The notes: generated by a model from the sequence alone, not told the origin. 64,000 bases of DNA from Nectonema munidae (GCA_030549495.1 JAUIRK010000694.1:17130-81129); one strand, 5' to 3'. Positions 11,019 to 24,500 are shown, counted from the stretch's first letter. Translations and numbers: made by a program.

Positions 11019-11809
11019 ACATAAACAATTAAACATACGCAAACAAAGACAGACACACAAACATACACCAACACACGAGAGCGCCTGTGAAGAGAGAACT
11101 AATCTGCACATACTAGCTAATCTCTCATTTCCTAAACCTGTTCTATCCTGCGCCCATGCAAGGAGAAAATATCTACTGACACCCGCCCACCTCTCAGTGT
11201 GTAAACAACCTGCTCTCAAATATATATTCGACGGACAACACTCACTACACCCACAGTCTGAAAATGAGGTTCTCGCTACCACTGAAAGCATCGAATATGC
11301 ACCCACCAATCAGATGCATATACTCACCCCAAAATAAATTGAATAAATCCCACTAATTGCGGCTTTTTCTTTTAGTCAAGTCTTCCTCAATCATCACAAA
11401 ATCACTCTGATAACTTTGAGAGTATACCGACATAATGATAAAACTGCTAAAAAAAAAACCATCCAGCATGCAAAACTTTAAAATTTATCTCTGTTCAATG
11501 TTTCTCTGCCAAAGAAAAAAAAATTTATATCAATTATCCGTATAAGAGGGGTGTCTCTTTACCGAAAAGACAGAAAAGGCTCAATGTTGTTAATGGAAAG
11601 TTCCTGTAAAGATCGGAAAAGTAAAGAGTACCAATGGAAACACTATTAAGATACACAAAGACTCGGAAAAGTTCATTTTGTTGGATATAAACGCTTTGAG
11701 GACCAGTGGGAAACCAGTGTCCCAAGAAATCAAAATCGTCTGCTTTGAATATATAAAATTCCATTGAAAAAGAAAGCAGACGAATCATCTTCAAAATTTT
11801 GGTCTTCAA

Positions 11810-12560
11810 AGGGTTAACGGAAGTTAACGTTAAACCGTTAACTCAATAGTAAAAATTAATAATAACTTTATTTATAAAACAACCCTGCATTTGAGGTTTT
11901 TATTCTAACATAAAAAATTTCAATTCATTGACATATTTTCCTTCAGGAATTTCTTTTGAAAAAGAAGTTTTTCAAAGTTGGCATGAGAGAGTGATGCCTT
12001 TTTATCCGTGAGAATATCTTTTCCAATTGAAAACAATCGCTCACCTGCTCGCATGAATTGTTTGTTTTGATGAACAAATCAATTAAAGCCTTTTCACACA
12101 AAAAACAGCATGTGTCATCAAATCGCTGGATTTGGTTTGTAACCGTGAATTTACGAAATTTTTTGCTTTATCTTCCATTGACTTCTGATTACAGTTCCTT
12201 GCTTTTTCCCTATTATGTCAGTCATTTTCTTCATTTTGTTTTATGCTCTCTTCACTAGAAAATTCCATATTGCAATTCGATTGCTTTAACTAGCACGTGA
12301 GCAAATTTTTTTTTAAATACCAACCAAAAGAGCATCAGTCAAAGAACCGCAGTAAATAAAATTGTAGACTTCAGGACTTCTCATTTAAAAATTTTCGAAT
12401 GGAATAAATTCAAAGGAAAAAGTTTATTAACTTTTAACGGACGTCAAGTCTATCAACCCAAGCTTAAGTTAAACACTTATGAATTTAACTTAAAAGTTAA
12501 AAATAAATAAAAATTTTAACTTCGTTAATTAACAAATTAACGTTTTTATGCCCAGCTCTA
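11810..12560 (-). mobile_element. degraded hAT element
   Basis: The right edge CGTTTTTATGCCCAGCTCT is a hAT terminus of the CAGAGCTGGGCATAAAAACG type. The interior is rich in 'gttaac' motifs at both sides and holds the C-terminal piece of a transposase. The left end is not clear; the 'gggttaacggaagttaacg' block near 11810 is where similarity appears to begin. Confidence 0.6.
11920..12060 (-). pseudogene. hAT transposase C-terminal dimerisation domain fragment
   Basis: The minus strand encodes GERLFSIGKDILTDKKASLS followed by HANFEKLLF. This is the conserved hATC dimerisation motif (SERLFS...G......R..L....E.L.F) found near the C-terminus of hAT transposases. The stop lies at 11920-11922. The rest of the transposase is not recognisable, so this is a remnant. 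Confidence 0.75.
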
Positions 12561-14990
12561 CCAGAGGGCCTCAACTCGTTTTATGACAAGGGGGAATAAT
12601 TGTATTTAAAAAATAGGCGGGATCATTACAATTTTTAATGATAAAGCATGAATTCCAAAACAGTTAGAAATATGTTTATTAAAAACTCAAAGTTAAAATC
12701 AATTCACCATTTTGTTGTGAATTATTACCTATATATTTAAAAAATTTAACTTATTTATCTTTTCAACCGACTTTTCAACTTTTTTCTCTGACAAACTTTT
12801 CTATATTAGGTGCAACTTTATAAATCACCAAACCAATGATTTATTATAAGTTCAAAAGACTTAGAATTCCACTTTCACACATTTAAATTATGTGAATAGC
12901 GAAACATGGCGTACTGAAAATTTTTAAATATTTCGGTAGCTAATCTTACATTATACATAAACCTCGTTTACTTTTATTGATTCAAAGACACTCCGTAAGT
13001 AAATTTTTATATATTTATTTTATTTTTTCCCACCACTAGACCATCTGCTGACATAGATGATATTAAAATTTATGAAATTAAAAAAATACCGTAATTTTAA
13101 GCTACTGTAACTGTTGAGAAATATTAGATTAGTGCGAACACTGGCCACTCCACACCCTACTAGTACACATAAAGAATGCTTGAAAAAGAACATACATTTC
13201 TTTCATTCTTGTTTTTTAATTAGATTAAAATTTAAATCATTGCAAGCCTAAAGTCAATAACATTATTCCTATATATAGGAAAGATAGTGATTCTTCGTAC
13301 TAGTTATATCCGATATGCCGCGTTGTCCATATATATTAAAAATAATTTATGAGAATCGTTGAAAATGATTCAATTTTAGCTAATCAGATCTGAGATCTTG
13401 TGCAGTTCATTTTATAGTCAAATTTACCCTACAAATTTTTAAATAAATTTGTTCAATTCTCACGTAATTTGATTGTTTATACAAAAAAAATTATTCAAAA
13501 ATTTTTATCCAATTCAAACAAATTCCGTGACAAAAAGACCATAACTTTTTAAATATTTAGTACAGATTAACCAAACAACTAACTAATTTATTAGCTTAGC
13601 TACTAATTTGAAAACTAACTAACTTTTTGAATAAATGAACTTACAGAACTTTAAAATTGGAAATAATAATTTCTTCAAAGCACCAAGAAATAAATATTTT
13701 TTTTAATTTAGCGTATAATGGAGAAAATTCTATTTGTATTATCTTCTTTTATTGGCATAAAGAGGCACTTTTTCATAGACAACAATTTTTATTATAAATT
13801 GTAATTAGATTATATGCATGTAGTGAACATGCATTATGTCTATTTGTATAAATATATATATAATACATATTCCAAATAGTAAAGAGAGAAATTAGAAATG
13901 GAATCAATAAAGATGTATCAAAGTCTACCTACCACCTTTTTGTATTTGGATAAAATAGGCTTTATTGTCAGGATTAAAAATATTATCGCTAAATTACAAT
14001 ATTTATCCTGACACACTATCTTTCTCAATTCATCCATTTCTTGCTGAAAAGATTTCATAAAAAGATATGCATGGGTAATGAATGCTGGATAACTCGTTTG
14101 TCAAATGAAAAAGGTTTTAGGCAAACAGTGTGTCACAGCGCATCCATTCTTCTCACAGAAAGCACTCACTCCCTTCACCTCACATAATCGTTATAAGGGA
14201 GATGACAGTAGTAAACTCATCTGATTCGATAAATCACGTTTGGGTCTTTTTCATTCTTTAATTTCGTTATCTCATATTTCAATCAATAGAATGTTACAAA
14301 TTACAAAGAACACACAACGCAGATTCTGAGGCATTCTCTCTCATAGCTATCAGCGAAATCTTTTTGAGTCATATAATCTTTTGTATGTGATATACACTAA
14401 AAAATAATTCCAATTGAAGCTAACACATTGTCTAATTATTTGCTATGACAAACCCAAGAAAAATTATTCTTCCAAATATTTTATATGAATAAATAGCCTT
14501 ATTTCGGTAACTGTTTCAGTCTGTCAGTAAAGTACACCAACTTTGACTAAATTGTAACTTAAAGAAACGCATCATTATCAATAAACAAAAAAATTATTTA
14601 TTTAGTAAATGGAATTCAAGACTACTTTTACTCTTCTATCTCTCTCTAACTTTGTTTTCCTGTTTATGCTCCCCTCCCCTCTTAGTGAGTCAAGTCCTAC
14701 ACCCGCCGTTGTACATGATAATGCATCATAGAATTGTAGAACAATGTTAATTTGTTTATTCTTTTCTACAAATTGTTTTCTAAATATTTTCATTTGTTTA
14801 TTTATAACAAAGTATAATAATGAAATCAACGTAGAGAGATCTTATCGACATATATTGCAATCATGATATAAAAATATTTTTTAATGAAAACTGTTTTATA
14901 ATATAGTGTAGTCAGTCCATCATTGATGGCGAGTACGCTTCAATATTTAACCCTTTTGAAAATTTTGAATCACGTAATAATATCATTTTA
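12561..14990. other. gene-free AT-rich stretch
   Basis: Only short, low-complexity open frames occur (for example 14602-14829, minus, 75 codons, no motif). A slightly less AT-rich patch at 14100-14240 shows nothing I recognise. Confidence 0.4.
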
Positions 14991-14999
14991 TCATAATGT

Positions 15000-15720
15000 G
15001 AATAATTGGAATATTTAAAACAAACGAAGAAAATTTACTTCGCCTTGCCCACCCCATTTTAAAAGCTTTTTTTGCGTTCTGGAGTTTCCTACTTTAAATT
15101 TATTTCTTAGCAAAAAGAAAGTTTTTAGAAGAATCATATTCCATAACTGCATAAGGTTTGAATGAGTGAGCGTTTTTATCAGGAAATACAAGCTTAGTGA
15201 GTTTGTTTTTTTGCACAACATTTGAAACTTTCGTCTTGGTTAAAAGAACTGAAGCATATGACTTTGTATCATCAATTTTAGGTTAGATGCAAGTTTCTTT
15301 AGGCCTTAAAAATAGACAATTAGTTTCTTTTCCAGGCTTGGTTTTTGAAATGGCAGAAATAGTGTCAGAGGTTCTCGAATCTTTGCGTAAAAACTATTCT
15401 TGACATCATCAATTCTATCACATAAATCATTGCTACCTTTTTCTTGTATTTTTGCATTATTAGTGATATTCTTGCAAAAAGCTTCAACTTTTTTTGAGCG
15501 AATTCATCTTGCAAGGCTCTAAAATCACTTTCACTTTTTTTCTTCAAAACTTCGATCTCATTAGATATCTTATCTAGAGACTTTCTTAAAGTTAAAGAAT
15601 CATTTATAGAATAGCAATTCCAGAACCATTCAGCTCCGGAGCTTTCCCTTTTATCAAGAAACTCCAATAGAGGTTGGGGAATTTTTTGACAATCAAAGCA
15701 GAACCAATTTAATCAGGAAC
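15000..15720 (-). pseudogene. unidentified degraded coding remnant with coiled-coil stretch
   Basis: Minus-strand frames give a charged, coiled-coil-like segment (about 15440-15610, with runs such as LRKSLDKISNEIEVLKKKSE). Downstream is a hydrophilic segment reading KIDDTKSYASVLLTKTKV and then KNAHSFKPYAVMEYDSSK, broken by stops. A coiled coil followed by a short S/T-rich linker ('SYASV') is the arrangement seen in ORF1 proteins of several LINE groups, but I see no RNA-binding motif, so that is only a suggestion. A SINE head lies 70 bp to the right. I do not recognise the gene. Confidence 0.35.
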
Positions 15721-15786
15721 TACATTTAATCATTTCAGAGGTTATATTTGAGCAAAAATAACAACATCTTTCTCAAGTTATTACAA

Positions 15787-15852
15787 TTTTCCGAATCGAA
15801 CCCAAGAGCACTGGATTGACACCCTTCGCTACGACCCCTACCACCACTGTTC
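15787..15852 (-). repeat. tRNA-derived SINE head (candidate)
   Basis: On the minus strand, GTAGCGAAGGGTG resembles a pol III A box and GGGTTCGATTCGG about 30 bp on is a near-perfect B box (GGTTCRANTCC). The spacing is that of a tRNA, but the arms do not fold into a clean cloverleaf, so a SINE head is likelier than a tRNA gene. Confidence 0.5.
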
Positions 15853-18800
15853 ACAAATTTTAATATGTTATAATCATTTCCTAAAGACAAACAAGCAAGA
15901 TGCTTTTGTCACTAACGATTGATTTTTAATTCTGTATTAAAAAGTCTTTTTATAAAAGTTTTTACGAAAAACTCGGTGTTTTGGAGTTTTTCAGGGTAAA
16001 CTGTACCTTTAGAAAATTTTTCCAAATATATTTTTTTATATTTCAGAAATTATAGTCTCAGAGATAGGAAGGAAGTTTTAAACTTTATGCCATTTGCTTT
16101 TACTATCTTCTATTGATAACTCACCATATGTAGTAAGACGCTTACTTCGTTTGAACTCTCATTTTTTTCATTACTACTATATACTACATATGAACACATT
16201 CTTATTATTTTCAATTGATATTCACTCAATTTATCTGTAGTTTCCTGCTAATCGAATTTCATGTATTCAAGAAGATTTGTTGTAACAAGGATATCATTGT
16301 GCTCACCTTTTTTATTTCCATGCTTATATTTGTGCTATTATAAATTTTAGAGATTTTTTTTACGATAAAACATTGTCATAATGTTGATGTTAACACTTTC
16401 CATCTATAATTATAAACAGCCCATAGGGAATATAGAGAATTGAGATAGGTAAATAATTTCAATGTTTCAGGAAAACTTTCAGGGATTCTAAAAAGACTGA
16501 GTATGGCAATCTGATTTTGGACTTTTATTATTATTCAGTAAATCTGCAACAAGTTAAAATTATTCGAAAGACTAAAGGAAGAAGATGACGATCATGTATC
16601 GTTCTACTAGTTTAAACTTTTAATATATAGAAGGTTAAATGTCAGTTGATCTATATGTGTGAGATATCTTAAATTTTGACAGAAAGATGTTCAAGCTGTA
16701 ATTAATTTAAACTTTCAAGTACCTAAACTTGGCGTTCTTACTACTAAAAATAACTTATTTATTGTTATCATCGTTACTAAAAAGAAAGTATTTGCTTATC
16801 TTTATCATTAAATTAAAAAAAATTGGTTGTTTTTGTCATCTAAAAAATAACAAAAAAGTCATTTATATATAGATCCTTTTTAAAAATAAAAAAGTAAAAA
16901 AAACGATTTTAGTTCTAAAAATGTATTCTTTATTCATTTTTAAACCCATAATATTTAGGGTAGATACACTCTATTTAAGAAAAGAATCTTAGTGCCATAA
17001 TTTGTCAAATATAAGGTTATCTAAATGCCACCGTGGATTTTTAATTGGTCGAAAGCATGTTATGTTGCTTCTAATGATAAAGATATTGAATCCGCGAAAG
17101 GAAATGTAGGGAAACAAACGACAGAAAATAGTCCAACCTTTTTTCCCCAAAAATTTAAGGTTTGTTTCATTAAAAAAAACCAAAAACTCGAAACATCAGT
17201 GAAACTATATTTTTCGCTTTTTGTATTTTTTAAATAACTCAAATTAGTTGTACGTATATATTCTAGCAGTCTAAGTGCATGTGACAGGTAGACATGTCGA
17301 GCCAGTGTTCCTATTTCGATTCCGAAGCAATACATCCGATATCTGTGCAGTTATGAAAAATTATTGTTCTTTTGGAGGTAAAACCGACAATAAAATTTTT
17401 TTATATATGATAGTGGGATTTGAAAGTTTTGGTCTAAGAGTGTGCTTTTGTATTTATGTAAAAATTATTTAGAAAAAAAATTTTACGTTAATTTTTTGTT
17501 TCAAATTTAATTATTTAGGAAAAGCTCAATTTTATCATTTTCTTGTCAACATTTGCTTGTTCATGACAAAGAAATTTATTTATTTATAATTTTATTTCTC
17601 TTTTCTTGATGTTTTCCAAGTTATGTTACCTTTAAATATACAGATAATTTATTTCGATTAAATACTTAAATCTTAGTTATACAAAACAAAGCGTTATTTC
17701 TTTGTTCTCTTAATATTTTTTTCCTTTTTATGAACTCAACGAAAATTTTGTTGAAAAATATATTTGTTTTTAAAGAAATACTAAAAAAATCAATGTTTTG
17801 ATTTTTGTAAAAAAAAGTTATTTTTTTTATAAAAAATATCTTCTAGACTCTAGAGATTTAGTCATGTTGAATTCATCAGTTCCATTTTGTCACATCTTTA
17901 CTTATACAGATACAAGATATTATTTTTCTATTGAGTGAAACATATTGTATTTCCTCTTTTTTGATTAAAAAAACTTCTAAGTCAAGAATACATCTGTTTC
18001 AGAAATATTTACCTTCATTTTAATTTTTGAAAGATATCTAAGATAAGGGTGGGAAAAGAATTTTCTAATAAAATTTAAATTTAAATTTAAATTGAAGCTT
18101 GGATAATTTTATGATATATTTCATTTACATCCGTTACTCTGTCGGAAATGTTCAGAAAAGGAAAGGATCGAGAAAGGGAAGTGTTGTATATTTACTGAGT
18201 TATTTAGTGCATTCGATTGCTATCTTCTTTTGTTTTTGAGTTGGAAACATTAAAAGTTTCTTCTTTGCGGCCTTTGTTCTCCCAAACAGGAAGAAGAGAA
18301 TTTGATTGCAATTCCTTCTTTTATTTTAACAACGTATCATCATATTTGACATTGAATTTACAATTACACTCTTTTACAAATTTTAACAAAAGCTTTTTCT
18401 TTTTCAATAATTAAATTTAACATCTTTTTGTATCAATCCCGAATAAAGGTAACATTTTCTGATTCTTTGTATGTTCTGATCTTTCATTCTTCACTTGCCC
18501 TAACTTGTTCGTTGACTTATGTTTATGAATGTTATGGTAATTATTTACTACGTAATTTGACATTCTAAAGTAGTACAAGTTTCAGATCGATTGTAAAATT
18601 TTCACACCACACGTGTTTAGGATAGGTGAAAAGATATCTTACAAATGAGTTTAGTTGGCTTGCAAATTCGACAATGATATGAGGAAATTTTTTATGTATT
18701 CTCTACTTGATTGGATTATTATTTAGTAGCGAGTAGTAAGACAAAGTAAAAAAATCTAAATAACAATCCAACTAACTAATCTATACAAAATTTTAATGGG

Positions 18801-18947
18801 AAAAGGATGCAAATTATAAATTTGTATTTAATATCAAGTGAGATGACTTTTTAATTTATTTAAAATAGGGGTGGACTCGAACTTTTACTATTACACTTCT
18901 GTTCCTATGACATTGATATCAAAACCATAGTTATTGTTTTTAGAGAG
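15853..18947. other. gene-free AT-rich stretch
   Basis: Several 60-90-codon open frames (for example 17025-17237, 17275-17472 and 18217-18414 on the plus strand) have no recognisable domain and mutually overlap other frames. I see no terminal repeats. Confidence 0.4.
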
Positions 18948-18955
18948 ATAGGGGG

Positions 18956-19258
18956 CAGGCCCGTAGTTAGGACTTTTTAATTGGGAGGGCTGGAAAATTT
19001 TTTAGAGGGGGGGGGGGGGCTAAATATTTTAACAAAAAATTTTTGGTACTTATAGGTTATCTCTCCCCCATTCAAAAATTTTTTTTTAGTAAATTACTGA
19101 AAAAAAATTTAAAGTGAGAGGGAGATAACTAATAAGTACCAAATTTTAATATATAGTCTAAAAATAAACCATTTTTTGAACCCTTTATTGATATCGAAAT
19201 ATATTAAGTTGGGGGGAGGGAGCTTAGCCCCCTCCTGCCCTCGCTGGCTACGGGCCTG
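18956..19258 (+). mobile_element. MITE with CAGGCCCGTAG inverted ends and internal poly-G
   Basis: The left end CAGGCCCGTAGTTAG and the right end CTGGCTACGGGCCTG are inverted repeats matching at about 13 of 15. Ends starting CA, length and non-coding interior fit a hAT-type MITE. It carries an internal G run near 19005-19018, and another G run (about 19262-19280) follows directly. The flanking octamers both end in GGGGG, so the duplication is ambiguous. Confidence 0.7.
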
Positions 19259-19514
19259 TATGGGGGGGGGGGGGGGGGGGTTAAATTAAAAAAATATATA
19301 TAAATTTGAAAATATATACAAGAAACGTTTTATTGCCCATTGGAATTATTGGAATAACTATTGATAAATTATTAAATCTTTTATCAATATTTTTGGTTTT
19401 TATTATTATTATTTGATATTAGTATTTTAATGATTTTATTTTTGAATTATGGATGCGGGCTTAAGTCACCGCAGCTCTCTGTCTACCGCCGTGATTGATA
19501 AGAAACTTGAATAT

Positions 19515-19625
19515 TGGCTGACCTAATCCCGAAGACATGCATCATCACTAGATATTTTTTGCAAATAAATCTTCTCTCTCTATTTCTCTGACCGAATCAT
19601 GAAGACATGTCATCATCGCTAGAAA
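19515..19625. repeat. imperfect direct repeat pair
   Basis: Two blocks beginning CTGACC(T/G)AATC and containing GAAGACATG, then TCATC(A/G)CTAGA, lie about 70 bp apart. The region is less AT-rich than its surroundings. Family unknown. Confidence 0.45.
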
Positions 19626-20249
19626 ACATCTACTACTCATATTTCCTATATAAGAAGAAGTCAAATACGTTTTAGGTAATTGCGCACAAACGTTCTTGTC
19701 TTGCTTTGGGTATTAGAAAAAGTAAAATGACTAAAAAGGCTGGTGGACAGAAAAGGGCATTCTACATCATAATACTTTGCATAAAAAGTTATTTTTTGTC
19801 GTCAAACCTAAGATTTTTTATTGTTAACAAATCCAATATATTTTTTTAATATTCTCACGAAAAATTATGAGTACACGAAAATACAAAATTTTCAAAAATG
19901 TTTCAGGTTAGACCTTTATATTTTTTGATATTTTTTGTTGATTTTTCAATTAACTTATTTGTACCTTTTATAGCACCAAATAAACTGAAACTTTGAAAAT
20001 ATTAAGGTTTCTCTAGGGGGTCCATATGAACCCATTGGGGCCATGTGATGTTTTCTTGGGCGAACACTTATACTACATAAAATATATATGGAGTATTTTG
20101 TAATTAAATAATATTATTTAAAAGTAAAATATTAAATTAATCTTACTCATTGTGTTAAAACCAACATATGATGTTTTAAATATTTTTATTTATCATCAGT
20201 TGAAGCTTAATTTGAAGTATATTTATATTGTTCTGCTTAACGTCACCTC

Positions 20250-20335
20250 CTTTTGTATTCACCCCTGAAGATGAAATATGCGAAAACGCTTGGGACGAAC
20301 CTCGTCTTTTAATAAACATGATCAGTTCAGCTTAG
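20250..20335 (+). other. retroelement-like motif of unknown class
   Basis: The sequence CCTGAAGATG, then GCGAAAACGCTTGGGAC, then 'aataaac' resembles the motif CTGAAGATG...CGAAACG seen near ends of several retroelement families, including Penelope-like ones. No coding sequence accompanies it, so this is a hint only. Confidence 0.2.
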
Positions 20336-21047
20336 AAAAAATGGAGGCAAAATTCTGTCGAATATCTATGGGTTGATTAGGTCCTCACACAAGATTTCAA
20401 AAAATAAAATAATCTGTTATGCATTGATGAAATGGTACTTGTTGAAAATAAATTAGTCTTATAATTACAGGTTAAAGTTTCAAATCGACAAATAGTAATT
20501 TAGCTATTCTAATGACATTTGTGAGGTTCATCGATATTGAAGATATATGTTGAGAAGTCCTTTTCACATTAAAGCTAACGGGTGTCACAAAAGAGGAATC
20601 CATCTTCAAATAACTTGAGGCCCAATTTTAAGAAACGAACATTACATTTAAGAAGATTGGGGCTTGTGAAACTGATTAAGCCGGTGCTATCAGTCGAAGG
20701 TATCGGTGAGTCAGTGCTTACTCAATAAAACTGTTCCAAATATATTTGGTATGCACTGTATTGTTGAACGGTTACATTTGCTTGCCAAAAACTTAGCAGG
20801 ATGTTTGCATGAATTGTGAGATCGCTCCTTCTTGCGATGATGTGAAAAGAATGACGAGGGAAAAAAAAGGCTTCTGTTGCACAATGAAGACAGGTGCCAG
20901 TCCACATGTAATTAATTTTAATAATTACCCACATCGTTATCCTATATAGGAATATTATTTTATTCCTTTTATTCCATGAGTAAGTTCTATAGACAATTTT
21001 CAGATATTTGATTGAAATTTTTTGGACATTTTTTGGAAACAATTTAT

Positions 21048-21135
21048 TTTCTGTAATCAAAGAATCGAAAAATATTCTCTAAAAAATCAAAAAATATGAA
21101 ACTTTCTGTTCATATTTGGCTAGATGTAAGATTTG
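21048..21135 (-). mobile_element. family R repeat, portion left of the satellite transposon
   Basis: This matches 59700-59731 and 59550-59615 (CTGTAATCAAAGAATCGAAA, then the block ending TTCTGTTCATATTT) and continues to GCTAGATGTAAGATTTG as at 59377-59393. At 21136 the similarity stops because another element is inserted; it resumes at 26439. Confidence 0.8.
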
Positions 21136-21184
21136 GGCTATACCAAAGTTTTTGTTATACGTACATACTTATGTCTATGTGTCA

Positions 21185-21515
21185 CGTTATAATATCCCTA
21201 TTTAATTGTGTCGCCATACGTCGCCGCATATCTTTTTATTGTCGCTTGGTATTCCCCTATATCCTTTTCATCTATTTTAGTGTCGCGACTGTCGCTTTAT
21301 ATTTTTCTATTTTATTTGTGTCGCCATACGTCGCAGCATATCTTTTTATTCTCGCTTGGTATTTCCCTATATCCCTTTCATCTATTTTAGTGTCGCGACT
21401 GTCGCTTTATATTTTCCTATTTTATTTGTGTCGCCATACGTCGCAGCATATCTTTTTATTGTCGTTTGGTATTTCCCTATATCCTATTCATCTATTTTAG
21501 TGTCGCGACTGTCGC
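21185..21515. repeat. 110-bp satellite, left block (about 3 units)
   Basis: TCGCCATACGTCGC recurs at 21211, 21321 and 21431, an exact 110-bp period. Each unit contains GTGTCGCGACTGTCGC. The last unit is cut after 'gactgtcgc', where the 39-bp array begins. Confidence 0.95.
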
Positions 21516-24500
21516 ATTCTAACTCTAAAATTAAGCACTCTTTCAGTTTTGCTAACTCTAACTCTAAAGATAAGCAGTGTCCAATTTTCCCAACTCTAAC
21601 TCTAAGTTTAGGCACTCTTCTAATATACCTAACTCTAACTCTATTTTTAAGCACTCTTCTAATTTACCTAACTCTAACTGTAAAATTAAGCACTTTTCCT
21701 GTTTTTCTAACTCTAAATCTAAAGATAAGCAGTTTTCCGATTTTCCTAACTCTAATTCTAAGTTTATACATTCTTATTATTTACCTAACTCTAACTCTAA
21801 GTTTAAGCACTCATCTAATATACCTAACTCTAACTCAAAGTTTGAGCACTTTTCTAATTTACCTAACTCTAACTCTAAAGATAAGCAGTGTCCAATTTTC
21901 CCAACTCTAACTCTAAGTTTAGGCACTCTTCTAATATACCTAACTCTAACTCTAATTTTAAGCATTCTTCTAATTTACCCAACTCTAACTGTAAAATTAA
22001 GCACTTTTCCTGTTTTCCTAACTCTAAATCTAAAGATAAGCAGTTTTCCGATTTTCCTAACTCTAATTCTAAGTTTATACATTCTTATTATTTACCTAAC
22101 TCTAACTCTAAGTTTAAGCACTCATCTAATATACCTATCTCTAGCTCAAAGTTTGAGCACTTTTCTAATTTACCTAACTCTAACTCAAAAATTAAGCACT
22201 CTTCCAGTTTTCCTAACTTAAGTTTAAACACTCTTCTAATATACCTAACTCTAACTCTAAGTTTAGGCACTCTTCTAATATACCTAACTCTAAGTCTAAT
22301 TTTAAGCATTCTTCTAATTTACCTAACTCTAACTGTAAAATTAAGCACTTTTCCAGTTTTCCTAACTCTAACTCTAAAGATAAGCAGTTTTCCGATATTC
22401 CTAACTCTAATTCTAAGTTTATACATTCTTCGCATTCTAACTCTAAAATTAAGCACTCTTTCAGTTTTGCTAACTCTAACTCTAAAGATAAGCAGTGTCC
22501 AATTTTCCCAACTCTAACTCTAAGTTTAGGCACTCTTCTAATATACCTAATTCTAACTCTAATTTTAAGCACTCTTCTAATTTACCTAACTCTAACTTTA
22601 AAATTAAGCACTTTTCCTATTTTCCTAACTCTAACCCTAAAGATAAGCAGTTTTCCGATTTTCCTAACTCTAATTCTAAGTTTATACATTCTTATTATTT
22701 ACCTAACTCTAACTCTAACTCAAAGTTTGAGCACTTTTCTAATTTACCTAACTCTAACTCTAAAATTAAGCACTCTTCCAGTTTTCCTAACTTAAGTTTA
22801 AGCACTCTTCTAATATACCTAACTCTAACTCTAAGTTTAAGCACTCTTCTAATATACCTAACTCTAACTCTAATTTTAAGCACTCTTCCAGTTTTCCTAA
22901 CTCTAACTCTAAAATTAAGCACTCTTTCAGTTTTGCTAACTCTAACTCTAAAGATAAGCAGTGTCCAATTTTCCCAACTCTAACTCTAAGTTTAGGCACT
23001 CTTCTAATATACCTAACTCTAACTCTAATTTTAAGCACTCTTCTAATTTACCTAACTCTAACTTTAAAATTAAGCACTTTTCCAGTTTTCCTAATTCTAA
23101 CTCTAAAGATAAGCAGTTTTCCGATTTTCCTAACTCTAATTCTAAGTTTATACATTCTTATTATTTTCCTAACTCTAACTCTAAGTTTAATCACTTATCT
23201 AATATACCTAACTCTAACTCAAAGTTTGAGCACTTTTCTAATTTACCTAACTCTAACTCTAAAATTAAGCACTCTTTCAGTTTTGCTAACTCTAACTCTA
23301 AAGATAAGCAGTGTCCAATTTTCCCAACTCTAACTCTAAGTTTAGGCACTCTTCTAATATACCTAACTCTAACTCTAATTTTAAGCATTCTTCTAATTTA
23401 CCTAACTCTAACTTTAAAATTAAGCACTTTTCCAGTTTTCCTAACTCTAAATCTAAAGATAAGCAGTTTTCCGATTTTCCTAACTCTAATTCTAAGTTTA
23501 TACATTCTTATTATTTACCTAACTCTATCTCTAAGTTTAAGCACTCATCTAATATACCTAACTCTAACTCAAAGTTTGAGCACTTTTCTAATTTACCTAA
23601 CTCTAACTCTAAAATTAAGCACTCTTTCAGTTTTGCTAACTTAAGTTTAAGCACTCTTCTAATATACCTAATTCTAACTCTAGGTTTAAGCACTCTTCTA
23701 ATATACCTAACTCTAACTCTAATTTTAAGCATTCTTCTATCATACCTAACTCTAACTCTAAAATTAAGCACTCTTCTAGTTTTCCTAACTCTAAATCTAA
23801 AGATAAGTAGTTTTCCGATTTTCCTAACTCTAATTCTAAGTTTATACATTCTTATTATTTACCTAACTCTAAGTTTAAGCACTCATCTAATATACCTAAC
23901 TCTAACTTAAAGTTTGAGCACTTTTCTAATTTACCTAACTCTAACTGTAAAATTAAGCACTCTTCCAGTTTTCCTAACTTAAGTTTAAGCACTCTTCTAA
24001 TATACCTAACTCTAACTCTAAGTTTAGGCACTCTTCTAATACACCAAACTCTAACTCTAATTTTAAGCATTCTTCTAATTTACCTAACTCTAACTTTAAA
24101 ATTAAGCACTTTTCCAGTTTTCCTAACTCTAACTTAAGCAGTTTTCCGATTTTCCTAACTCTAATTCTAAGTTTATACATTCTTATTATTTACCTAACTC
24201 TAACTCTAAGTTTAAGCACTCATCTAATATACCTAACTCTAACTCAAAGTTTGGGCACTTTTCTAATTTACCTAACTCTAACTCTAAAATTAAGCACTCT
24301 TCCAGTTTTCCTAACTTAAGTTTAAGCACTCTTCTAATATACCTAACTCTAACTCTAAGTTTAAGCACTCTTCTAATATACCTAACTCTAACTCTAAGTT
24401 TAAGCACTCTTCTAATATACCTAACTCTAACTCTAATTTTAAGCATTCTTCTAATTTACCTAACTCTAACTGTAAAATTAAGCACTTTTCCAGTTTTCCT

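Noticed and set aside
11007-11309. 100-codon minus-strand frame
   Set aside because: Its 3' part is an AC-rich low-complexity tract next to a MITE, and the cysteine-rich tail reflects the simple repeat.
11534-11809. 91-codon minus-strand frame
   Set aside because: It starts at an ATG and looks mildly protein-like, but no motif or domain is recognisable and it adjoins a hAT remnant; not enough to call a gene.
15787-15852. Functional tRNA gene
   Set aside because: The B box is good, but acceptor and anticodon arms do not pair convincingly.
20250-20335. Penelope-like element
   Set aside because: Only a short CTGAAGATG...GCGAAAACG motif; no reverse transcriptase or nuclease nearby.
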